From Frankia nepalensis (GTDB lineage Bacteria; Actinomycetota; Actinomycetes; Frankiales; Frankiaceae), in NCBI RefSeq assembly GCF_016786325.1, contig NZ_JADWYU010000147.1, forward strand, positions 1 to 44,242: a DNA stretch of 44,242 nt. Reading direction: 5' to 3'. This document shows, piece after piece, positions 18,330 through 27,193 of this stretch. Below the pieces are notes generated by a model. The model ran no database searches and was not told the origin of the DNA. It was given only the letters and a program-made list of their open reading frames with translations. Positions within the stretch are counted from its first letter, which is position 1. Each line of letters opens with the position of its first letter. A program made the position numbers and the translations under genes.

Positions 18330-18790
18330 GGCACTGTTGCGTTCGCTGGGGACGGCGGTCAAGCTGGCCGGTCAGGCATGATCGAGTAGTGCGTCGTCGG
18401 CGTGTACGACCTGTGGTCCCGGCCTCGGAGTTTGCCGGGTTCCGCTTCCCACCCGAGGTGATCGTTCTGGCGGTACGGTGGTACCTGCGGTTCGCCCTGT
18501 CCTACCGCGACGTCGAGGAACTACTAGCCGAACGCGGCCTCGAGGTCGACCACGTCACGATCTACAGGTGGTTGCAGCGGTTCACCCCGTCGCTGATCGA
18601 CGCCGCCCGGCCGAGCCGCCACAGCCCGGGCAGCAGGTGGTTCACCGATGAGACGTGAAGGTCGCCGGTCGCTGGACGTACTTGTACCGAGCAATCGACC
18701 AGTTCGGCCAGGTCATCGACGTGCTCGCCTCGGAGAAGCGGGACCTGGCCGCGGCCCGCCATCTGACCAGGCAACCAGCCGCCACCCGCG
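18330..18790 (+). mobile_element. IS6-family insertion sequence, left end and broken transposase
   Basis: The left terminal repeat GGCACTGTTGCGTTCGC (18330-18346) matches the IS6/IS26-type end. The transposase begins at GTG 18389: FRFPPEVIVLAVRWYLRFAL, then RDVEELLAERGLEVDHVTIY, then WFTDET with the first Asp. A loss of about four bases after DET (near 18656) shifts the frame, and it continues in another frame as KVAGRWTYLYRAIDQFGQVI. The match ends near 18790 without the rest of the DDE domain or a right terminal repeat. The element is immobile. Confidence 0.8.
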
Positions 18791-19414
18791 CCCATCCCCG
18801 ACACCGACGGCTGGGACGCCGTCGTCGACGTCAGCTACCGAAGCATCACCGGAAACACCCACCTCCGAGACTGGGAATACATCCCATGCACCGACGCCGG
18901 CAACCTGTCCGCGGCCCCCGCCCAGCCAGCCGCGTCCCGCAACTCGGACTCGGCGCCGTTCTCGCATTCCTGGTACTCCTCGGCGCCGGCTGCGGGGGAA
19001 CGACACCGCGCGACCCCGAGGCGAACACCGCCAACTGGCCAGCCGACATCACGGACCCCCGCCCCCGGCCGCCGACGGCCCTCAACCGGAGTCCACCCGG
19101 ACACACCCCCGGCGACACGCCTGACTCCGCCTCCCGGCACCGAGGCGTGGCTCGCGTCCTGCGCCGTCGACCACGAGTCCGGCCTCCCCACCGCCGTCGT
19201 CGTCGTCACCAACACCACCCAGACCGCTCAGAGCTACACCATCGAAGTCACCTTCACCAGCACCCGGGACAGGGCCGTCACCGGCATATCCTCCGCGCGA
19301 ACAGGACTACTCCAACCCGGCGCCGAAGCCGACAAGCCGAAAATCGGCTGGTCCCGCGACGACATCATCAGCGGCGTCGAGTGCGCGCTCGGAAGGATCG
19401 ACCGGACGGCCTGA
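18767..19414 (+). pseudogene. Frameshifted lipoprotein-like gene
   Basis: Two overlapping frames have coding-like GC bias. One runs from about 18886 (ATG) to 19100 and contains a lipoprotein-type signal, LGAVLAFLVLLGAGCGGTTP. The other is open from 18767 to the TGA at 19412-19414 and ends in a beta-rich domain: WLASCAVDHESGLPTAVVVV, then TYTIEVTF-like and GLLQPGAEADKPKIGW. The natural reading is the lipoprotein signal first and then a shift near 19100 into the second frame. This suggests a small exported protein with an immunoglobulin-like C-terminal domain. The 5' part of the second frame lacks any start codon and abuts the IS6 fragment. Function is unknown. Confidence 0.4.
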
Positions 19415-19771
19415 GAAGAGGTCTGGCGACGCTCGGGCCCGCGGTCACCCGTCCCCTGTCCGATGCCGCAGGCGCAGCTACCCGGCCGGCGGGGCGCGGA
19501 AATCTGGCGCTGGTGCTGCCGCGCCCACGCCAGCAACTCGTCATCGGACGGCCCACCCGGACCAGTCGAGGCCGGTGCCGGCCGGCGCGGCCGGGGAACC
19601 TCCGACGACGAGGGAGAGGTCGCCGCCACCGCCCTCAACCTGATCAGGTTTGGACGCCTGGTGGACCGGCACGCCGCTCGACCGGCCCGGGCCAGCCACC
19701 TCGCAAGACTCGACTTCGGCGTCGCAGCGTCACCGCGTAGAACAACAGAGTCCTCCAAGCGCGCGAGCCGA
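19415..19771. other. No recognisable gene
   Basis: This stretch lies downstream of two convergent frames. Frames cross it on both strands, but I find no family match or good start signal. Confidence 0.45.
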
Positions 19772-21940
19772 CTATTCGCGCGCCCAGTGGACCGGGCCGC
19801 TCGCGATGATCGAGCCCACCGGCCGGCCGTCCGACCCGTCGGCCTTCATCGACTCGACCGGCCCGCGTGTCGCGAAGAAGCGGTCCACGGCGGCGTCCCT
19901 GACGAACACCACCCGACCGTCGGGCGACCAGGTCGGATGCCAGGCGTGCACACCGGCCAGCTCGCGCAGCCCGGTGCCGTCAGGCGCTATCGCGTAGATC
20001 CCGCCGGCGGCGGTCCCAAACAGGATCGTTGCTCCGTCGGGCGACCACGACGGCTCGACGGGAATCGTGCCGGCACGCGGTGTCCCGGTCAGTACACGCA
20101 CCGATCCGTCGACGGTCGAGACGACGTTCAGCGTTTGCTGGTCCGGGTCACGGAACACGATCTCGCCGCCGTCCGGTGACCAGGACGGTTCGAGCCCGTC
20201 CACGTCGGCCAGCCGGCGCCCGCCCGCGCCGTCGGTGCCCATCAGGTAGAGCCCCCCGGTGTTGTGGAAATAGGCGATCCGCGTGCCGTCCCGTGACCAG
20301 GCCGGATACTCGGCCGCCCGGTCGCTGAGGTTCGTGAGCTGCCGCTGGTCGTTTCCGTCCGGACGGACGGTCACGATCTGCCCGTCCACGGTGGCGTAGG
20401 CGACACGGCTGCCGTCCGGCGCCAGGGCCGGACTGTCGCCAGTGCCGATCTGTCGTTGGTTGCCGTCGGGGTCGACGACGACGATCGGGCTGTCGTTGAT
20501 CGAGCTGTCGCCGTCGTAACGCTTGAACACCAACCAGTCCCGCGGCTGCGCCGGCTGGGTGCGCGCGCCGCCGGACGATTCGGCGGCACCCGGTCCGCTG
20601 CCCGCCGGCCCGCCCGAAGCCGGCTGTTCGACCTCGCCGGCCTGGCTGACCGCATCACTGCTCTGACTGGTCGTGACGGTCGGCTTGGTTCCGTCCCGCC
20701 GACCGAACGGGTCGAGCGCGACGACCACGCCCACCAGCGCCACGACCACCGCGACGGCCGCGGCGACCGGCACCGCCACGCGCCGGTCCCGCGACCCGCC
20801 CCGCGGGCGGCTGACCCGGCCGCGACCGCCAGCGGCGCCGCGGTTCGGTTCGGACCACGGGTTTCCTGGTGCCGGCGGGTACGAGGACGTTGCCGCGGTC
20901 GGGACACCCGCCGGCGGGACCTGGTCGTTCGTGACGACCGCCGTCCCGACGACACCGTCACCGGAACTCCCGGCGAGGCCGTAACCCGCGCCAGGCTGGT
21001 CGTCCGTGCCGCGTTCGGCTTCGGGACGAGCCGTGGTCCACGGGGTCGACGCGGGCGCCACGAGAGCACCCGCGGCAAGGGCGACCGGCGCGACTGGCCG
21101 GGCGGCACCAGCCTGGACCGCCGACCCGCCGACGAGCCGCGGCAACAGCTCGTGGGCGTTCGGCCGGGCCGCCGGATCCTTGCTCATGGCCTGCCTCACC
21201 AGCGGCAGCAACCCGTCGTCCAGGCCGGTGAAGTCCGGCTCGTCGTGCACCACTCGGTAGAGCACCACCGGGGTGGCCGCGTCGCCGAACGGTTTACGGC
21301 CAGTCGCCGCGTAGAGCATCACACCACCCCACGCATAGACATCCGCCGCAGGCGTCAGCTCGAGGCCCAGAGCCTGCTCGGGCGCCATGAACGCGGGCGT
21401 CCCGACGATCCTGCCCAACGTATGCACGGTCGCGGACTCCATCGCGCGAGCGATCCCGAAGTCGATGACCCTGGCCCCGGACGGCGACAGCAGGATGTTG
21501 CCGGGTTTGAGATCACGGTGGATCACGTTGGCGGCGTGGATGGCCGTCAACGCGTTTGCGACCGCGACCGCCAGTCGTTCCAGCTCGGCCGGCGGCAGCG
21601 GGCCATCCTGGCGCACCCGCGCCGCCAGCGTCGGTCCCTCGACATACTCGGTGACCAGGTAGGGCTCCGGACGTTCGATGTCGACGTCGAGCACCTCCGC
21701 GGTGCAGAACCTGGCCACCCGCCGGGCGGCCTGCACCTCGCTCAGGAAACGGGCGCGAAAATCAGGGTCGCGGGCGAACTCCCGCCGGATCACCTTGATC
21801 GCCACGGGCCGGCCCTCGGCCGAGCGGCCGAGGTAGACGCTGCCCATCCCGCCAACACCAAGCCGGCCCGACAGCGTGTACGAACCGACCTCCGTCGGAT
21901 CGCCGTCCTCGAGCGGCTCCACCCCGGCGGCATCCGCCAT
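19772..21940 (-). CDS. Membrane Ser/Thr kinase with PD40 propeller sensor
   Basis: This 722-residue Hanks-type kinase has a complete catalytic core: the G-loop GVGGMGSV (28-35), Lys49 in AIKV, HRDLKPGN (141-148), DFG (160-162) and APE (186-188). A Pro/Gly/Ala-rich linker leads to one membrane helix (about 388-409, VAVPVAAAVAVVVALVGVVV). The external part (about 475-720) carries four or five TolB/PD40-type repeats, marked by P(S/A)WSPDG--I-F and related APDGSRVAYA and TWSPDGRVVF. It should bind an extracellular ligand through the propeller and phosphorylate cytoplasmic Ser/Thr targets. The ATG at 21940 follows GGAGGA. The small gene 62 bases upstream on the same strand is a possible partner. 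Confidence 0.92.
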   Translation of the reverse strand: MADAAGVEPLEDGDPTEVGSYTLSGRLGVGGMGSVYLGRSAEGRPVAIKVIRREFARDPDFRARFLSEVQAARRVARFCTAEVLDVDIERPEPYLVTEYVEGPTLAARVRQDGPLPPAELERLAVAVANALTAIHAANVIHRDLKPGNILLSPSGARVIDFGIARAMESATVHTLGRIVGTPAFMAPEQALGLELTPAADVYAWGGVMLYAATGRKPFGDAATPVVLYRVVHDEPDFTGLDDGLLPLVRQAMSKDPAARPNAHELLPRLVGGSAVQAGAARPVAPVALAAGALVAPASTPWTTARPEAERGTDDQPGAGYGLAGSSGDGVVGTAVVTNDQVPPAGVPTAATSSYPPAPGNPWSEPNRGAAGGRGRVSRPRGGSRDRRVAVPVAAAVAVVVALVGVVVALDPFGRRDGTKPTVTTSQSSDAVSQAGEVEQPASGGPAGSGPGAAESSGGARTQPAQPRDWLVFKRYDGDSSINDSPIVVVDPDGNQRQIGTGDSPALAPDGSRVAYATVDGQIVTVRPDGNDQRQLTNLSDRAAEYPAWSRDGTRIAYFHNTGGLYLMGTDGAGGRRLADVDGLEPSWSPDGGEIVFRDPDQQTLNVVSTVDGSVRVLTGTPRAGTIPVEPSWSPDGATILFGTAAGGIYAIAPDGTGLRELAGVHAWHPTWSPDGRVVFVRDAAVDRFFATRGPVESMKADGSDGRPVGSIIASGPVHWARE

Positions 21941-22002
21941 GACGAGTCCTCCGTCTCACCGGAGCCGCTATGCTCCCTTCTCGTCCAGTATGACCTTCTC
22001 CT

Positions 22003-22422
22003 TCATTCGTCGGCGGCCAGGAGCTGGGCGACCCGGCCGGCCTGCGCCGTGCGCAGCCGGACCTCCACTCGACCGGACCGGGACGGGTTGGTTGTCCCGG
22101 CGTCATAGGCGAAGCACACTCGGCCCGGCCGGTCGACCACCACCTCGATCGTGGCGCGGATCGGATGGGCCAGCGGCACGTCGATGTGTTTGAACCGGCC
22201 GGCCCAGACCACCAGACGTCCGGCCGTGATCGCGATAGCGCCGGAGGCGGCCTCCTTGCTCCACGACGACCACTCGCCCGGTGCCCGGTAACGGCGGCGT
22301 GTGACCGACCCGGTCAATTCCTCCTCCAGCAGGACCAGCCCTTCGGCGGCGAGTTCGGCGCGCAGTCGCTCGGGTAGCCGGCCCGAGCCAATGCCAAGAA
22401 GCATGCGCAGCAACGGGTTCAC
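22003..22422 (-). CDS. Small hypothetical protein, possibly PH-like
   Basis: This 139-residue soluble protein starts at GTG 22422. The first 40 residues are helical and amphipathic (LPERLRAELAAEGLVLLEEE). The rest is beta-rich: AIAITAGRLVVWAGRFKHID, then IEVVVDRPGRVCFAYDAGTT, ending in VEVRLRTAQAGRVAQLLA. The alternation of short strands with a last helix resembles a bacterial PH-like domain, but I cannot name a family. It lies upstream of the PD40 kinase on the same strand and could be co-transcribed. Confidence 0.6.
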   Translation of the reverse strand: MNPLLRMLLGIGSGRLPERLRAELAAEGLVLLEEELTGSVTRRRYRAPGEWSSWSKEAASGAIAITAGRLVVWAGRFKHIDVPLAHPIRATIEVVVDRPGRVCFAYDAGTTNPSRSGRVEVRLRTAQAGRVAQLLAADE

Positions 22423-22839
22423 GGCCGCAGGTTAGCCGCGCGGGTCAACCACCGACACAGGCCGCGTCTGCTGCTGCCTCATAGACGATCCGGCGCTCCG
22501 GAGCGATCCGCGGCCGCGGCACGGCGGCGGTCAGCCCACGCGTGGACGCATCCGTGCCGACCACGAGGTTCCGCCTGTCACCCGTCGGAGCACCGCGGCC
22601 GCGGCTCGGCGCCCTTTCGGCCCCGGCCGCGGTCCCGGGAGCCCGGTGCCTACGTCTCGCGCGATTCTCACCATCAGGGCCTTGCCGCCTTGGCATGCGC
22701 GTCGTTGGCGGACATGAAGGGGCGCCTTCCAGGGTCGCACGGGAGACCATCCCATGGTCTCTGTTCGTAGCTGGAGGATCGGCTGGACATCCGGCGAGGC
22801 CGTCCGCCGAGACCTACTCATCAAGCCCCCGGAAACACC
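22423..22839. other. No recognisable gene
   Basis: Frames are open on both strands, but none shows family motifs or a credible start. Third-position bias is inconsistent. Confidence 0.5.
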
Positions 22840-22847
22840 GTCTACGG
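22840..22847. repeat. Target-site duplication, left copy (GTCTACGG)
   Basis: The octamer directly before the left inverted repeat of the 214-bp element is identical to the octamer after the right repeat. Confidence 0.85.
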
Positions 22848-23061
22848 GGCTCTGGCTCGAATTCGGTGGTGACCGTCTGTTAGCAGGCGCAGTCGACGCG
22901 GCAGGCGGCGAACACGACCGAACCAGATGCCTGGTGATCGTTTCCGAGTCCCTCGACCGCCACGGCGACATCTCCAAACGAGCCGATATCCGACATACGC
23001 GGCACGCACGGGGCTGCGGTGTGCGGTGACTCCGCGTTACCACCGAATTTGAGCCAGAGCC
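22848..23061. mobile_element. 214-bp MITE-like element with 8-bp target duplication
   Basis: The left end GGCTCTGGCTCGAATTCGG (continuing TGGTGAC) and the reverse complement of the right end agree at 24 of the first 26 positions. The two differences are G/A at positions 12 and 24. Both flanks carry the same octamer GTCTACGG (22840-22847 and 23062-23069), a perfect target-site duplication. Element length is 214 bp, too short for a transposase. Ends beginning GGCTCT and 8-bp duplications are typical of the ISL3 family, so this is probably a non-autonomous derivative mobilised by an ISL3-type enzyme elsewhere. The interior has no recognised coding content. Confidence 0.88.
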
Positions 23062-23069
23062 GTCTACGG
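23062..23069. repeat. Target-site duplication, right copy (GTCTACGG)
   Basis: The octamer directly after the right inverted repeat is identical to the left copy. Removing the element and one copy restores a continuous flanking sequence. Confidence 0.85.
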
Positions 23070-23129
23070 AACACTGCCCGCGCAGGCGTATGGCCAGCAG
23101 CCGGGCGGTGTCGGGTCCGGCGTCGGCGC

Positions 23130-23445
23130 TCAGCGCGCGAAGTTGAGACGAAGGCCTGGCCAGGGCCACTGGAGGGAGTAAAGAACTCCCCGTCCGGCCG
23201 AGCAGACGAACGCGGTGTCGCCGTCCAGGCCGCCGAAGCAGATGGCCGCCGAAGCAGATGTTGGTGACATACGTGTCGGGCCCTGGCGTCACGAACTCCC
23301 GCGGCACCTGTCCGTCCGGACTGATCGCGGTTATCCCCGACCTCCGCGGGTTCGCGATGCACACGTTGCCGGCTCCGTCGACCGCCAGGCCGGGGCGCTC
23401 GGACGGTATGTACCATTTCGCTGCCTGGTCCTGGCGGTCAACGAC
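23130..23445 (-). pseudogene. SMP-30/gluconolactonase-like protein, C-terminal remnant
   Basis: On the minus strand the sequence reads KWYIPSERPGLAVDGAGNVC, then IANPRRSGITAISPDGQVPR, then PDTYVTNICFGG. These are typical blades of SMP-30/gluconolactonase propellers. A 16-bp tandem duplication then shifts the frame. Skipping one copy restores GLDGDTAFVCSAGRGVLYSL, the family's closing WPWPGL-LNFAR and a TGA at 23130-23132. About 110 C-terminal codons remain. The 5' two thirds are missing, replaced by the start of the helicase-like gene on the other strand. Confidence 0.78.
23228..23259. repeat. 16-bp perfect tandem duplication
   Basis: GGCCGCCGAAGCAGAT occurs twice in direct succession (23228-23243 and 23244-23259). 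It lies inside the SMP-30 remnant and adds 16 bases, which breaks the reading frame. A slippage or short-homology duplication is the likely cause. Confidence 0.9.
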
Positions 23446-23474
23446 GGTTGAACGGCGGCGAAAGGGGATGCGGG

Positions 23475-25976
23475 GTGGAGCCGCTGGCGGCGTCCGATTC
23501 GCTGGTCGAGGGCGGCTGGCGGGAGCACCTCGACTGGATCCCCGAGGGCCTCACGCCCGACGCCCACCAGGCGGTCGCGTTCGAGCGTCTCTCGACGAAG
23601 TACGAACCGGCGTGCCCGACCGTGCTCATCACCGGCCCGGGCACGACCGACGCGTTCCTCGTCCCGGTCCTCGACCACTGCCGGCTCGCGAGCACCGCCG
23701 GCCAGCCGGGTGTGAAGGCGCTGCTGCTCTGCCCGACGAGCACCCAGGCGACCGGCCAGGCGGGCCGCCTCGACGGATTCCTCCAAGGCCAGGCGCTGGC
23801 CTCCGTCACCGCCGGTCTCTACCTCGGCGGTACCTCGGCGGAGAACTACCGCCGGGTGCTGACGGACCACGCCGCGATTCGCCGCGCCGTCCCTGACGTC
23901 CTGATCACGACCTGCGCGATACTCGACCGGCTGCTGCAGCGCCCCGAGGACGTCCCGCTGTGGCAGTCGAAGAGCCTTGCCTACGCCGTCCTGAACGAGA
24001 TCCACCTCGAGGACGGCGCGCGACGCGCCGACATCGCGATGCTGCTGCGACGCCTCGGTGCCGTCACCGCCGCTGCCCGACCCGGCCGACCGCTGGGGCT
24101 GGTGTGCCCGGTGGTGACGTCGGCGGCATTCGGCGCGGGGACGTTCGGCGCGGGCACGGTCGATGAGGACGCGGCGAACGCGATCCGCGCCCTCGCCGAG
24201 GAGATCTTCGGCGTCCCGTTCGAGCCGGGCGCCGTCGTCGGCGAGAACCGGCTGGCACCGGACGAGGTGCCCGCCGGGCGCGACTCGTCGCTGCCCGGTC
24301 CGGACCCGGTGCCACGTGCCGCGTTCCCGGTCGACCGCGGGAGCACCCCGCCCGCGACGTTCCTGTCGGCGATCGACATCCTGCGCCGCCAGTACGTCGC
24401 GCACCTGGTCGACCTCGCCGCCCGAGGTCGGCTGGCGGGCGCGCGCCCACTGCCCCGCCTCGCCGGGGCGCTGTTCGGAACGGATGGCTGGCTCGCCGAG
24501 TTCACCGCCGCGGCCCTCACGGCCGGGGCGGGCAAGGTGGAGCGGTTCCTCGCCCTGTTCGCGGCCGTCGGGGACGACGGCGGCGAGCTCCACGCCGAAG
24601 GCGGTTCGTTCGTCGGCGAGGACGCGGCCACCGAGCTGCGCGCCTACGCCGTCGCCGGGCTGGCCGAGGCCGTCGCCGCCGCGGAACAGGCGTGGGAGGC
24701 ACGGCCAGGCGGCGACCCCGCCCGCGCGGCGGCCCACGCGACGCTTGTCGACCTGGGCCTGCTGCCGAACTACGCCCTGCCAGGCGCGGCCCTGTCAGCC
24801 GAGTCCCTGTCCGGCGAGGAAGCGACGGCAGCCGCGACGCCCACCGTCGGCGGGGGCTCCGCCCCCACCGACGGGCGCTCGCCGCGCGGCGCGTTCGAGG
24901 GCGATCCGCGGACGCGTCTCCTCGACGGCCTGCGCGCCTGGGTTGCCCGCGCCGACACCCCCGGCACGGTGACCATGGAGGCCGACCTCCCCGACGGGAC
25001 GCGGGTCGCCGAGCTGCGCCTGGCTGGCCCGGCCAGGAGCGTCACCCACTGGCGGATGCGGCTGAGGCCCAGCGTGGCCGCCAGCCGGGCGGGTGTGCAG
25101 CTCACCCGCCTCGGCGGGCCGCCGGTCCAGGTCGTCGTCTACCTGGACGGCTTCGGCCATGACGCACGCGCCGGCCGCCACCAGCTCGCGGACGACGCGG
25201 ACAGGCACAGCGCGCTGCGCGCCCGTGGGGTGTGGGTCTACCAGCTCACCTGGAACGACGTCGAGGAGTGGCGCGCCAGGGCGGCGGGTGTGCCGGCGCC
25301 GCCCCGGCCGCCCTACCAGGGCCCGGCCCAGGAGCAGGCGCAGGTGTACTACCGCGCGGTGACGAGCCCGCCGCGGCCGGCCGACGAGCTGGACCGGCTC
25401 GTCTGGGTCAACCCCGTCGACCAGCTGCTCGCCTTCCTCGCCGACCCCGACCCGAGCCTGTGGCGGGTGCGCGCCCAGGCCGCGCTCGGCGGGCTGCTGC
25501 GGACCCCCGGCGTCGAGCGGGTCCTCGCCGCCGACGGCAGCGGAGCCGCCGCCGCCATCGGCGCGAGTCTGCGTGGCGCGCCGCTGCCCGCCGGAGCCGG
25601 GAAGATCAACGTCATCCGGGCGCGGGACGACGCCGGCTGCCCCGTCACCCTCGTCGTCGACGACCGGGCGGGGCTGGCCGCCCGGGTGTTCTCCGCGTTC
25701 GTCCTCGTCGACGACGGCCCCGAGGCGATCGGCACCGGGTCGGGCTCGGGGCCGGGTGCCGTCGGGGTCGGCCCGGGCACCGCCGACGAGGCGTCGACCC
25801 GCGAGCGGCGCCGGGCCTCCTGGCTGGCCTGGGCGAACCTGATCCAGTTCCTCGCTGACGGCGCCGGCGACGCCGTGGCGCTCACCGTCACCGGCCTCGA
25901 CGGCTTCGACCCGACGCTGCTCGCCGCGGCCGGTCGGCGTCCCGGCCGCGCCGCGGAACCGGCGGACACGCGCTAG
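23475..25976 (+). CDS. Degenerate DEAD/DEAH helicase-like protein with Vsr/PD-(D/E)XK-like C-terminal region
   Basis: From the GTG at 23475 (AAAGGGG seven bases upstream) this is an 833-residue protein; a TTG at 23448 would add nine. The N-terminal half follows the DEAD/DEAH helicase fold: a start like EPLAASDSLV, the motif I region, PGVKALLLCPTS (motif Ia), PDVLITTCAILDRLLQRP (Ib) and a motif II region followed by RRADIAMLLRRL. The ATPase residues are gone: TGTGSGKT is TGPGTTDA (Lys replaced by Asp59) and DEAH is NEIH (174-177). The second RecA domain with motif VI is not apparent. The C-terminal part contains VVVYLDGFGHDA (about 552-563), then LADDADRHSALRARGVWVYQ and LTWNDVEEW, resembling the Vsr/PD-(D/E)XK-like end of DUF1998-type helicases. 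Its function is unknown; defence is an inference from related families. Confidence 0.68.
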   Translation: MEPLAASDSLVEGGWREHLDWIPEGLTPDAHQAVAFERLSTKYEPACPTVLITGPGTTDAFLVPVLDHCRLASTAGQPGVKALLLCPTSTQATGQAGRLDGFLQGQALASVTAGLYLGGTSAENYRRVLTDHAAIRRAVPDVLITTCAILDRLLQRPEDVPLWQSKSLAYAVLNEIHLEDGARRADIAMLLRRLGAVTAAARPGRPLGLVCPVVTSAAFGAGTFGAGTVDEDAANAIRALAEEIFGVPFEPGAVVGENRLAPDEVPAGRDSSLPGPDPVPRAAFPVDRGSTPPATFLSAIDILRRQYVAHLVDLAARGRLAGARPLPRLAGALFGTDGWLAEFTAAALTAGAGKVERFLALFAAVGDDGGELHAEGGSFVGEDAATELRAYAVAGLAEAVAAAEQAWEARPGGDPARAAAHATLVDLGLLPNYALPGAALSAESLSGEEATAAATPTVGGGSAPTDGRSPRGAFEGDPRTRLLDGLRAWVARADTPGTVTMEADLPDGTRVAELRLAGPARSVTHWRMRLRPSVAASRAGVQLTRLGGPPVQVVVYLDGFGHDARAGRHQLADDADRHSALRARGVWVYQLTWNDVEEWRARAAGVPAPPRPPYQGPAQEQAQVYYRAVTSPPRPADELDRLVWVNPVDQLLAFLADPDPSLWRVRAQAALGGLLRTPGVERVLAADGSGAAAAIGASLRGAPLPAGAGKINVIRARDDAGCPVTLVVDDRAGLAARVFSAFVLVDDGPEAIGTGSGSGPGAVGVGPGTADEASTRERRRASWLAWANLIQFLADGAGDAVALTVTGLDGFDPTLLAAAGRRPGRAAEPADTR

Positions 25977-26136
25977 CGCGGTCTCGACCTCGCGGGCGAC
26001 GTCGACCTGATGCCTCGGCGACCGAGGCCGCGGCCACGGCCTTCGGCCGCCGGTCAGCGCCGCCGCCCACCAGGCCCAGCGCACACCGCGCCGCGCCCGT
26101 CTGCGACCGATCCGGCCACACGGCGCCAGACGTGCT

Positions 26137-27183
26137 TCATGCCTGTGTGACGAGCCGGCGACGAAGCTCGGGACGCAGTGACGGGTCCCCGGTCATGTGG
26201 AAGACGCCGGCGATGTCGGTGCCAGGGCGCACCACCTTGTCGATCGCGTCGAGGGTGGCGTCGTCGAGCACGACGTCAACGGCGGCGAGCACGTCGTCGA
26301 GCTGCTCAAGGGTCTTGGGACCGATGATCGTCGAGCTGACGGCCGGATGGCGGTCGACGAACGCGAGCGCCAGATGAGTGAGCGAGAGGCCGGCCGCCGC
26401 CGCGATCTTCGACAGTTCCTCGACCGCGTCGAACCTGACCTCGGAATCCGGATTGCCGGAGATGGTACGGCCCTGGGCGAACACGCTACCGGCGGCGTAC
26501 CGCGAGCTGGCCGGCTCGGCCTGGCCGCGCTGGTACTTGCCGGTGAGCCAGCCCCCGGACAGCGGGCTCCACGGGATCACCCCGATGCCGTGCCGCAGGC
26601 AGGCCGGCAGCACAGCCTGCTCCACCGACCGCGCGAAGATGGAGTACTGCGGCTGCTCGCTGACGAAGCGTTCGCTGTTGCGACGCTGGGCGGCCCACTG
26701 CGCCTCGACGATCCAGTCCGCCGGGAAGGTCGACGAGCCGAGGTATCGCACCTTGCCCTGGTGGACCAGGTCGGTGAGCGCACCGAGAGTTTCCTCGAGA
26801 TCGGTGTCCCAGTCGTGCCGGTGAACCTGGTACAGGTCGATGTAGTCGGTACCGAGCCGGCGCAGGCTGTCCTCGGCCGCCTTCATGATCCATCGCCGGG
26901 ACCCGCCGCGCTGGTTGCGGTCCGCGCCCATCGGGTTGAAGCACTTGGTCGCGATGATCACGTCGTCGCGTCGCGTTTTGACCGCCTGGCCGACGATCTG
27001 TTCACTCTCGCCACGAGAGTAGATGTCAGCGGTGTCGATGAAGTTGATCCCGGCGTCGAGCGCCCGGCCGATCATGCGTTCGCACTCGTCGTGGTCAGGG
27101 TTGCCGATGACCCCGAACATCATCGCGCCCAGGCACTGGCTGCTCACCTCGACGCCGGTTCGACCAAACTTGCGGTACTTCAT
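26137..27183 (-). CDS. Aldo/keto reductase
   Basis: This 348-residue NADPH-dependent oxidoreductase of the AKR superfamily (YghZ/Tas-like branch) is cytoplasmic and reduces aldehydes or ketones to alcohols. The TIM-barrel signatures are clear: the catalytic tetrad is Asp50 (INFIDTADIY), Tyr55, Lys80 (IIATKC) and His121 (LYQVHRHDWD). The cofactor segments are VIPWSPLSGGWLTGKY and SSTIIGPKTLEQLDD. The ATG at 27183 follows AGGGGAG; a GTG two codons earlier is possible. The gene stands alone with remnants on its upstream side. The substrate is unknown. Confidence 0.93.
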   Translation of the reverse strand: MKYRKFGRTGVEVSSQCLGAMMFGVIGNPDHDECERMIGRALDAGINFIDTADIYSRGESEQIVGQAVKTRRDDVIIATKCFNPMGADRNQRGGSRRWIMKAAEDSLRRLGTDYIDLYQVHRHDWDTDLEETLGALTDLVHQGKVRYLGSSTFPADWIVEAQWAAQRRNSERFVSEQPQYSIFARSVEQAVLPACLRHGIGVIPWSPLSGGWLTGKYQRGQAEPASSRYAAGSVFAQGRTISGNPDSEVRFDAVEELSKIAAAAGLSLTHLALAFVDRHPAVSSTIIGPKTLEQLDDVLAAVDVVLDDATLDAIDKVVRPGTDIAGVFHMTGDPSLRPELRRRLVTQA

Positions 27184-27193
27184 ACACACTCCC

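Noticed and set aside
22754-23029. Plus-strand frame through the MITE
   Set aside because: It crosses the left inverted repeat, has no family match and is explained by the element.
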